Source of the DNA: Arbacia lixula
Taxonomy: Eukaryota > Echinodermata > Echinoidea > Arbacioida > Arbaciidae
Direction of reading: 5' to 3'
Length of the DNA stretch: 64,000 nt
Assembly (NCBI GenBank): GCA_963669155.1
Contig: OZ022583.1
Span: 958,179 to 1,022,178 of the forward strand
Below, one piece after another: positions 28,301 through 37,490 of this stretch. The notes under the pieces were generated by a model. It was not told the origin of the DNA, made no database searches, and was given only the letters and a program-made list of their open reading frames with translations. The translations under genes and the position numbers were made by a program. Every line of letters begins with the position of its first letter. Within the stretch, counting starts at the first letter, position 1.

Positions 28301-30150
28301 GCGTGTGTTATGAATGGCTAAGACAGGGGGTGGCTCTCCTAAGTTTTCGCCTAAATATTCTCCTAGTTCCTCTCATATTCCAGATAAGCATTCTGGAATA
28401 CTTATCCTCCTAACCCTCTAATTTGCATAATTTGGCATTATGTTAGAAAACTTGGGAGGGGACTTAAGAGAAGACCTAGAGTTCGAATAAGATTCCTAAG
28501 TCCCTAAGTAAGCATTTCTGAATGCCACCCTTGGGGTAGTATCCTCAAAACAGTTTATCTTATCTCTTGTTAGATCTTTTTCAAATAATAAAGTGCTAAT
28601 ATTGTTGTAAGTTGGTATTCTGAGAATTGCATCTCTCTAAAGACTGCCTCTCCATTATGTTTGAAATCAATAAAAATTGATATTATATAGGGGTCCTAGG
28701 TCCGTCAATCAAAACTACTTCAAAGGGTCTGAAGCACGCAAAATGTGTGTTTCAAATGAACAGACATGTCACAGCCCTTTTTCCACAGAGTTTGGCCAAC
28801 AATACATGTAGGTAGCAAGATGGCATGTGTTGGGCAAGCAGATGCAAAAGAACATGTTCAATATTGCTACCAACTTGACCTAAAGGGCTCTGCAACATGA
28901 AGCTCTACTCTTTACATTGATATTGAACATTTCCTGTAGACTCTAGAGACAAAATACACAATGTGCATACATTTGATCACCTTAAACAAACTCAAGCCCT
29001 TAGTGCAGAAAAGAATATGTTGACTGTTTGCATAAACATTTGGTGTAATTGTATCTTTTATTCTTCACCTCTCGCTTCTCTATCTTATTTTTCCTCTCTT
29101 TCCTTATCTTTTTGATCATTTTGTTTTGTGAAATGCACTCGAACCCAGTGATAACGAGCTCTGACCATTTAAGAATAATTGCTGCACCCCCCCCCCCCCT
29201 CAATATTTGAAAGCCACTACAGTTCAAGGCTATGGGCCATAAGCTCATAAGAGTTAAAGGGAATATCCCCCTAAAGTCAAATTAGTCTTAATGAAAGCAA
29301 CATATTACTTTTTTTTGTGATGTCACTTTTGAGCTGCTTTCTGATGTTGTGTGCTGTACGGTGCAATAAACTGCCTTTTTCCTGTTACGTGATGAAATAA
29401 TCAGTCTTTTCATGGAGGTGTGTGTAAAGACATCAAATCAGTAAAATGGGATTGGGAAAATGGAAATAAAGAAATTATACACAAATTTAAGCAAAGTATG
29501 TCATAAAGTTTTGAATTTGAACATTTGTAACCCTGTTATCTTCTCTGTTATTCTGACAGATTTTTGTCAAGACTTCCTAATATGTTGCTATCATGTTTCT
29601 GCCCTTATTAAAACTGACTTGACTGCAGGTTGGACTTTTCCATTAAAATGCTCAGAGCTCATTAGTGGTTTCTGTGGTATTTATAATTCCTGCAAACAAT
29701 GATATTACATCAAAAATGATGTGATCCTGATCCATTTTGTTTATGGCTGTGTAGGTGTTGTTCCTGTGCTTCACCATCCTGTCGCTACGTCAGCTGTATG
29801 CAACCATCAACATCGCCATGATCCTGGAGCTCAACTCCGTCTTCCTGCACGTGCGCCAGCTGCTACTGATGTACGGCTTCAGCAAGAAGAGCGCCCTCTA
29901 TAGGGCCAACGCGCTGATGAACGTCCTGACCTATGTGGTGTGCCGCATGGGATCCATGGGGTTCCTGTGCGTGTGGGTGGTGGTGACGGACCAGGCTGTT
30001 CCCAGCATCATCCGCACCACCGGTCCCTACACGCTCAGCACCATCTTCTGCATCAACCTTGTGCTCTTCTACCGACTCATCGTCAGCGACTTCATCAAGA
30101 AGGGGCCGTCGCACTCGGGCAAGGAGGGCGTGGATATCATGGATTCGTAG
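25205..30150 (+). CDS. TLC gene B: tandem paralogue of TLC gene A (4 exons)
   Basis: Coding exons are 25205-25392, 26239-26321, 27878-27960 and 29755-30150. Introns are GT-AG with phases 2, 1 and 0, and 750 nt give 249 aa. The architecture copies gene A: the same phases, the same two 83-bp internal exons, [13 protein letters not shown] at the TLC entry, [11 protein letters not shown] in exon 3, and [18 protein letters not shown] in exon 4. The C-terminus ends shortly after a lysine-rich stretch and lacks gene A's Ser-rich tail. Known: TLCD1/2 proteins influence phospholipid acyl composition and membrane fluidity. Inferred: an ancestral tandem duplication followed by divergence. Two adjacent ATG codons open the frame; the first is chosen. 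The 3' flank has a (TGTC)n run at 30172-30211 and an AATAAA at 31288 as a possible poly(A) signal. Confidence 0.88.
26239..26321 (+). CDS. TLC gene B exon 2
   Basis: This 83-bp exon lies between ctctag and GTAAGT. It encodes a luminal or cytosolic loop with [12 protein letters not shown] and then EVIIALSG. Its length equals that of exon 2 in gene A. Confidence 0.86.
26764..26977. mobile_element. Small MITE with TACYGTATAYGCC termini (214 bp)
   Basis: The left end taccgtatatgcc and the right end ggcgtatacagta are imperfect inverted repeats, with ttcgcg-type motifs inside. It lies in intron 2 of TLC gene B. Confidence 0.65.
27575..27760. mobile_element. Fold-back element in intron 2 of TLC gene B
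   Basis: The inner arms atataaaattatcc...ctatttcacc and ggtgaaata...ggataattttatat flank a cggccttcggcc centre. Weaker inverted similarity extends outward to about 90 bp per arm. It could form a long hairpin in the pre-mRNA. Confidence 0.75.
27878..27960 (+). CDS. TLC gene B exon 3
   Basis: This 83-bp exon is preceded by gaacag and followed by GTAAGT. It encodes [11 protein letters not shown] at the start and YAHHLT at the end, keeping the paired His seen in gene A. Confidence 0.87.
27981..28530. mobile_element. MITE with GGGTGG-type termini (~550 bp, Harbinger-like)
   Basis: The ends gggtggtgttccgaaat and atttctgaatgccaccc are inverted repeats, and interior sub-repeats (ttccagaatg, cattctggaat, cctaagtt) recur. 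It starts 20 bp inside intron 3 of TLC gene B. The superfamily is inferred from the terminal style only. Confidence 0.7.
29190..29202 (+). repeat. Poly-C run in intron 3 of TLC gene B
   Basis: A C homopolymer; the rest of this intron outside the MITE shows nothing recognisable. Confidence 0.6.
29755..30150 (+). CDS. TLC gene B exon 4 (terminal)
   Basis: The terminal coding exon runs from a gtgtag acceptor to TAG 30148-30150. Its GC content and strong C/G third positions stand out against the AT-rich flanks. It encodes the last membrane segments including the [16 protein letters not shown] block. Confidence 0.9.
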   Translation: MLFLCFTILSLRQLYATINIAMILELNSVFLHVRQLLLMYGFSKKSALYRANALMNVLTYVVCRMGSMGFLCVWVVVTDQAVPSIIRTTGPYTLSTIFCINLVLFYRLIVSDFIKKGPSHSGKEGVDIMDS

Positions 30151-30171
30151 CACACGCTCTCCTACGGTAGA

Positions 30172-30210
<39 letters not shown>

Positions 30211-30211
30211 G
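30172..30211 (+). repeat. (TGTC)n microsatellite in the 3' flank of TLC gene B
   Basis: About nine tetranucleotide units, 22 bp after the stop codon and probably transcribed in the 3' UTR. 30212-32206 otherwise shows no gene; an AATAAA at 31288 may end the transcript. Confidence 0.9.
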
Positions 30212-32206
30212 TCTGGGTGATTGGGGGAGGATGGCTCTGTACAGCATCCATGCAATCCCCATGCGATTGTCTGTACACATATTTCTCACAGACCCAGCTT
30301 TATATGTACACACACACCCCCATTCACTTTATGGGGGGTAAGTACAGAAATATTTCAAAACAGTTTTGGGGATTGCTGTCAAGTTAGAATGATTCTGTGG
30401 TTCCCACTAACTGATTTTTGTGTTTGCATCTTTTCATTCACATCGATGTACACGCACATCATTGTACACTCTTGGTGTCCAATGCATGACTGCCCTCTTA
30501 TACAGTATTTTCCTAGTTCCTGCCCTTTTTTAGAGAGAGGCCTCACCTGTCAATGCTCAATTTTATTGGCAAACATGTTAAAAAACTACTGAAATCCAGC
30601 AAGAATTTGCTCATTACAATGATGTTAACCATTTCTTATCTTTTCACCAAAATTTCTTTTTTGACCCATTTGAACAGTTTATAAGATGTGTCAATTGCTA
30701 AAATTGCAAGGATTTATAGCTAGCATACACCTTAATAAGATGTTTATTTTATTTTTAGATGACTCATCAACAAATCCATGTGGAAAGGGCACTAAAACTC
30801 ATTAAATGAGTCTTTGTGCTCCTATAAATCTAAGGGGAGTTTTCCGATATTATGTGTTTTTTTTTATATAAACTGGTATTTACTGAAATTCATATTAGAG
30901 GCTTACATGAGGGTTACGTCCTTCTCATGGATTTCTAAGAGGTTACATCCGAATTGTTATCAAGTCAGAGACTTCTTTCTTATACAGGTTGTCGTAGGTG
31001 CTTTGCAAATTAATGGAAATTCATGTTTGGTCCCATTCTTGTATATTTTGATATATTGTTTATATTTGTACCTGTAGAATTAGATTAGGATGAATGTACA
31101 GTACATTTAAGAAAGTTTTGAGATATTTTAATTTTATATAGCAAACATTCTATGCTCAAACCTACAATGAAGAGAGTCTCTACGCAAGCTATAAGCTCTA
31201 TCAACAGCTCTATTTTGTTTGGAACATTTAAGATGAAAGATATATATTTTGATGAAGCTGTATAGCTTATTTGAATAATCAGTGTTAATAAATTTATTTT
31301 GTCTGGGAGATTTAAAAAGTTATATATATATTTTCCAAAGTTTAAGTGCTCACTCGGATGTTATTAATGTTCATAAAAGAAAAAAGAAATCGTAAGAAAA
31401 CAGTCAATACTGTTCACAACCACTTTTACAAAGACCATGTGCTGTAACGACCGCTCAAATTAACTCTGTTCAAAGCAGTTTGCATGTAATTGCACCCCTC
31501 TATACAACGCCTTAGTACACTTTTTTCTGTTCTTTGTACCCTTGGGGTAGTCTTTGCAGATAGGTTTGAATAGTATTAAATTCTTTCCCATCTTGTATTG
31601 AACTATGACTACAACCAAGCTAAATCCACAAGAGCTTTTATGTTTGTGCATAAATCCATAAATGGAATATAAATAGTTTTATGGTTCAATGAATTTGTGA
31701 GTTAATGTCCATTGGGTTTCTCCATCATTGTGATCATTCCCACAAAAACTTTGGGTTTGGACCATTGTGTCCCAGGTAGGTTCGAAAGAGATAATCCCAT
31801 GTCCCCTCCTGTGTAATAGTTCCATGATTTGACCGAGGCATTCAATATTTGGTCACATGGGCAAGTAGTGGATCTATCATTGAGAGCTCCCGTCATATTA
31901 TCAGTCACTCCAGTGGGATAGCTGAGAAGCAGTATTCATGAAAACATTTTGTGGTTCAGGATGACATGTGTTGTGAGTCAAATTAAAAACAATTTTCTTT
32001 CCGAGGACTGCCAACTAAGACCAAATTTTATTAAGCTCTGAGGTATGAATTATATGATTAAAAATTACGTAGGTTGTGTGTCAAATTGGCAACAGTGTTC
32101 TCCCCTAAGGCTGGCTTTAAAGACCGAGTTATATGAAGCTATGAGATAGGAATTAGAGTGCATTACAAATGTATTAGTATGTATATAGCTTTTACTTGAC
32201 AATTTT

Positions 32207-33678
32207 TATGCCTCCGCCACGAAGTGGCCGGAGGCATTATGTTTTCGGGTTGTCCGTCCGTCCGTCCGTCCGTCCGTACGTCCGTCCGTCCGTCCCGAAT
32301 TCGTTTAGACAATATCTTGAGAACCGTCAAGCAGATTTGCTTCAAACTTGGTACATGTATGTATTGCATAAGACTAATGAAGTGTGTAGAATTGGGGTCA
32401 AATCTGATTGAGGTCAAAGGTCAAAGGTCAATGAACTTTGTAAAAATTGCCCAAAAATGACCTTTTCCACAATAAATCCAAATCCAAGGATGCAATTCTA
32501 ATTAAACATGGTACAAATATGGATCACTACTTGAGAATAGACTGGTGATATTTTTAGTAAAATTCCTAAAAGGTCAGAGGTCAAAGGTCAATGAAATTTG
32601 TGAAAATTGTCAAAAATTGACCTTTTTCACAGTAAATCCAAATCCAAGGATGCAATTCTCATTAAACATGGTACAATGATAGATCACTACTTGGGGATAG
32701 ACTGGTGACATTTTTGGTAAAATTCCTGAAAGTTCAGAGGTCAAAGGTTAATGAACTTTGCCAAAATTGGCTAGAAATTGCGCCAAACTTTCAATTTTTC
32801 ACAATAAATCCAAATCCAATGGTGCAATTCCAACCAAACATAGTGAAACGATGGATCATTACTTGGGGGTAGACTGGTGACATTGTTGGTGAAATTCCTG
32901 GAAGGTCAGAGGTCAAAGGTCAATGAACTTTGCAAAAATTGATATTTTTCACAATAAACCGAAATCCAAATCCAATGTCGCAATTCTAACTAAACATGGT
33001 AAAGAGATGTATCACTTCATGGAGGTAGACTGGTGAAAGTTTAGGTAAAACTCCTGAGAGTTCAAAGGTCAAAGGTCAATGAACTTTGCCAAAAATTAGC
33101 TAAAAATTGCCCCCAAAGTGATAATTTTCAAAATATATCCAAATCCAATGGAGCAATACCAACCAAACATGGTGCAAAGATGGATCAGTACTAGACTGAT
33201 GACATTTTTGGTGAAATTTCTCAAAGGTCAGGGATCAAAGGTCAATGAACTTTGCCAAAATTGGCTAAAAATTGCCCCCAAATACATAGATATTTTTCAC
33301 ATTGAATCCAATACTAATGATTCAATTCAAACCAAACATAGTATAGAGATGTATCACTTCATGGAGGTAGACTGGTAAAGTTTGCGTGAAATTCCTGAAA
33401 GGTCAAAGGTCAATAAACTTCACCCACAATTGGCTAATTTTAAACAAACTTGATGCAAGGATGGATTTAGACAGACTGGCTAGATTGGAAGTCAAAGAAG
33501 TAAGAGGTCAAAGGTCAATGAACATTGCCAAAATTAGCTAAACTTGAAAAAAGAAAATGTGATACTTTCATTTCACATAGGAGCAATGGTACATTGCCCA
33601 CCAAACATACATATTTTCTGAGAATAGCAAAGAGGCGGAGGCATATTTATCGACTGCGTGGCAGTCGAATTGCTCTAG
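32207..33678 (+). mobile_element. Helentron/pearl-like non-autonomous element 1 with tandem-repeat core
   Basis: Seen: end motifs tatgcctccgcc (32207) and ggcggaggcata (33634) as perfect 12-bp inverted repeats; a 13-bp hairpin at the left end (32209-32238); a CCGT-type tetranucleotide microsatellite (32252-32294); a core of about eight diverged units of roughly 155-170 bp, most containing ggtcaaaggtcaatgaactttg-like text; and a right-end hairpin cgactgc-gtg-gcagtcg (33651-33667) followed by CTAG and TT. Known: non-autonomous Helentrons, including bivalve pearl and sea-urchin Tsp-type elements, combine these parts, and Helitron-like 3' ends are a hairpin plus CTRR. Inferred: class membership. 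No coding capacity is present. Confidence 0.75.
32252..32294 (+). repeat. (GTCC)n microsatellite of element 1
   Basis: A tetranucleotide run with one A substitution, immediately inside the left hairpin. Confidence 0.9.
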
Positions 33679-35036
33679 TTATTATTCCTTTTACTGCCAT
33701 CAATTTAGCATGAGGACGCAATGGTTATTCCCCTTACATACTGTACTAAACGTTCAACGTAAGGAAGTGGTTGTTTTGGCATGACATAAGTAGGCTGAAC
33801 AAACTCTTTCTCTTTCTCTTTCTGCTCTAATGTTAAGTGAAATCAGCCCTAAATGATAAGAGTGTGCTGAAGAGTCCACGATTTGAATGCTTGGAGATTC
33901 TTTAAAGTCTTTATTCAATACATCAAATATTTATAAATTGCATGTGTGAATATAAAGAATATATTTTAATTTTTTGTCTGTCTTCTTTTGGGTGAAAGAC
34001 ATATTTTATATACTAGCAAATCATGCCTTGACAATTGTGTTTGATTCAGAATTGTATCAGAATCATAAAGAAATTGTGTGAAATGTGAAGTATGAATGAC
34101 GGCCAAAAAGCATCTGTAGATAAAAGGGGGAAAAAAAAGAAATTTGAATAAAAAATTATGTAATCATGTCATCGTGTAATTTGTGTCTGGAATTGAGGTT
34201 CAGGCATTTGAGCAACGATGATTTCTGCTAGTGATAGTTTAGTGAATAGGAACTGCATGTATAGATCTAGAAATTAGTATGCTCTGAATGGTAATTTTCA
34301 TGCTTCAGTTTACAAGAAGGACATACGGAGGGAGAGGGAGCACGCCCCTCCCACACCCTCACCTTGCATGGCGCCCATCTCCATTACCAGAGACTCCCAA
34401 CACACCATTTACCCCCTTCTTAACAAATTAGTTACTGACTTTGATAAAATTAAGAATATTTCCTGAAAGTCTTTGAAGTGAGTAGACTACATTACTCTCA
34501 TGCTTTCAAACATGCATTCTTCCACATTTCATTACTAACTATGTTCTACAAAAGATCAAGTGAATACCACCTTACCTGTGTAAGTTGTACTACATAAAGT
34601 ATTTGTATCATACAGTATATACAAGTACACATTTTATTGATGCTTGTTATGTGTATGTAATATGCATCAAATCATGTTTCCAAGATATGCTGGTAGTTAG
34701 CCTGGCATATATGCCAAACAGAGGACTAGCTACAGTAGAGTAATCATACATGCTTTCTTCTCCCGCTGAGACTGATAAAAACAAGGCATTAGCAATATTG
34801 TGTCTCGCCCACTTGCGAAAATAACCAGAAATATCGCAATCTCCGTTGCTACGCAAAAAAAAACTGAAACAAACAAATAAGCAACTTTATACAGACAACA
34901 TCAAAATCAGGTGCAAAATAGTGACTTTGAATAAATTTGCATAAATGTGCATGAGTAATGTTTGCCTAAATCTACATCAGTAATGCTCACACATGCTCAC
35001 ACAATTCTGTGCACAAGTTAGGAAGCCTTCACCAAG

Positions 35037-36162
35037 AGTCTTGCAAGTAAACTTTAATGTATGACCTCAAATGACCTTTGACCTTATCATGTGACCTCTT
35101 ACAGCACAATAACATGCAGGTGCCCCCAGTGCATCCATCATCCAAGTTTGATTGCCATTGTAGCAACATGTGATGAGTTATGTGTGATAAGAGAGTCTTG
35201 CAAGTAAACTTTATCGTATGACCTCAAATGACCTTTGACCTTATCCTGTGACCTCCAACGGTACCATAACATGAAGGTACCCCCAGTGCATCTATGACCC
35301 AAGTTAGGTTGTAATCCAAGCAACCTATGTGAAGTTATTTGTCAAAAGAGAGTCTTGCAGGTAAACTTTAACGTATGACCTCAAATGACCTTTGACCTTA
35401 TCCTGTGACCTCCAACAGCACCATAACATGTAGGTACCCCCAGTGCATCTATGACCCAAGTTAGGTTGTAATCCAAGCAACCCATGTGAAGTTATTTGTC
35501 AAAAGAGAGTCTTGCAGGTAAACTTTAACGTATGACCTCAAATGACCTTTGACCTTATCCTGTGACCTCCAACAGCACCATAACATGTAGGTACCCCCAG
35601 TGCATCTATGACCCAAGTTAGGTTGTAATCCAAGCAACCCATGTGAAGTTATTTGTCAAAAGAGAGTCTTGCAGGTAAACTTTAACGTATGACCTCAAAT
35701 GACCTTTGACCTTATCCTGTGACCTCCAACGCCACCATAACATGAAGGTACCCCTAGTGCATCTATGACCCAAGTTAGGTTGTAATCCAAGCAACCTATG
35801 TGAAGTTATTTGTCAAAAGAGAGTCTTGCAGGTAAACTTTAACGTATGACCTCAAATGACCTTTGACCTTATCCTGTGACCTCCAACAGCACCATAACAT
35901 GAAGGTACCCCCAGTGCATCTATGACCCAAGTTAGGTTGTAATCCAAGCAACCTATGTGAAGTTATTTGTCAAAAGAGAGTCTTGCAGGTAAACTTTAAC
36001 GTATGACCTCAAATGACCTTTGACCTTATCCTGTGACCTCCAACGCCACCATTACATGAAGGTACCCCCAGTGCATCTATGACCCAAGTTAGGTTGTAAT
36101 CCAAGCAACCCATGTGAAGTTATGGATCATAAGAGAGTCTTGCAGGTAAACTTTAACATTTG
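35037..36162 (+). repeat. 157-bp satellite-like tandem array
   Basis: Eight starts are spaced 157 bp with no length change. The first two units are the most diverged; units from 35351 onward differ by only a few bases. Each unit carries four TGACCT half-sites. Confidence 0.95.
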
Positions 36163-36243
36163 TGACGGACGACGGACGGACGACGGACGACGGACGGACG
36201 ACGGACGGACGACGGACGGACGACGGACGGACGACGGACGGAC
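36163..36243 (+). repeat. (ACGGACG)n microsatellite of element 2
   Basis: Alternating ACGG and ACG units directly follow the last 157-bp repeat. Confidence 0.9.
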
Positions 36244-37025
36244 GCTATTTGGATCCCTTAGTCTCGCCTTCACCTCCGGTGGGCGAGACAAAAAGGAGAA
36301 GGAATAAAGTGAATGTTCGATAAAAGTAGCCCAATGTGTGGCTGGAGTAGCCCAATTGCACACTAATGCCATGCTTCCACAATTGTATTTTGACATGGAC
36401 CTGACAGGGCAAGCCGTGAAATGGAGAGGGAGGCTTCTGCCTTCCTATACATCATACACTGTACTACGGTGTTACAGTGTACTGCATTGTGTCAAAGGGA
36501 TTGTATATCATTATATCACATAGTGTTACAATATTTTTTTCTCTTGGGTGTCTTGTATGCATTTTCAGTGTATGTGGTCTTGTGATGTTATTGTCTTTCT
36601 GCGTGTTTATGCACAAAATGTAAAGAGAGTTGGTGCAATCTTGGGACAGAATTCAAGGTTATCATTCCTAGTGTCTTTTCACATACAAATCTTCCATTGC
36701 ATTTAACATATAACAACATTGGTTCTACTAACACATTTTGGTCACAAAATACGTGATTGTGCTCGTGAACATGTATACATTTCCAGACACTATATTTCTA
36801 TGTGTATACATGCATAACTCCCATGTTAGGGGTCATGGTATCCTTAAAAAACCCACAGCCATGAATTCCTGCACTGAAGGCTTCCAAAACATATTTGCTC
36901 ATACTAAAATGAAAGTAAAAAGTATGCAATTACAGTGCATGGTACCCAGCAATTGCTTGGTGGTTGATTTTGTTCATTGTTTTAGTACTAGGAACATAAG
37001 ATATTTAGTTACGCTAGTTCCTTTT

Positions 37026-37490
37026 TATGCCATCCGCCACAAAGTCGGCGGATGGCACCATGTTTTCAGATTTCTGTCCGGAACACGTTGATGCGATCAA
37101 TTTTCAATAAATGTATATGACAGGGCAAGTAAATTGTTCAATTGTGGTTGACATAGGCTGAATAGGTCATTCTTAATCCTTAACTTTTACTTTTAATGTG
37201 ATGACTCACATTTTACCAAACTTCACCAAACTTTACACAATGATAACTATGACAGGAAAATTAACTGATAACATTTTGGGTGAAATAGTCCAAGGTCATA
37301 GGTTCAAGGTCAAATTGTGCATTTGTATTGTTTTAGTGATCACTTGTGAAATATTTGACCAAATGTCACCAATTTTAGTACCATGATAATTAGGTCTTTT
37401 TCAATTTAGTCATGCAGCAAGAGGGCATTTAGTTGAGACATCCTACGATCAACTTGTCTGCGCAGGAAGGTGGAGGCATACCAGTCCACT
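37026..37490 (+). mobile_element. Relic of a third pearl-like element
   Basis: The left end tatgccatccgcc forms a hairpin with ggcggatggca (37028-37057), and the right end ggtggaggcata (37469-37480) is its partner. Inside are two ggtca-type repeats (near 37292 and 37306) and no microsatellite. It is closest to element 1. Confidence 0.6.

Larger units (their letters stand above)
34801..36290 (+). mobile_element. Helentron/pearl-like non-autonomous element 2 with exact 157-bp repeats
   Basis: Perfect 12-bp inverted ends tgtctcgcccac (34801) and gtgggcgagaca (36279) bound a core of seven full units of exactly 157 bp (each agtcttgca at 35037, 35194, 35351, 35508, 35665, 35822, 35979, partial at 36136). 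An ACGG/ACG microsatellite follows (36163-36243), then a terminal hairpin gtctcgcc...ggcgagac (36261-36289). The layout mirrors element 1, with the microsatellite at the opposite end, but the sequences are not otherwise alike. No coding capacity is present. Confidence 0.78.

Noticed and set aside
35037-36162. Regular repeats considered as a CRISPR-like array
   Set aside because: The units are head-to-tail with no variable spacers, in an intron-bearing animal genome; it is a tandem satellite inside a mobile element.
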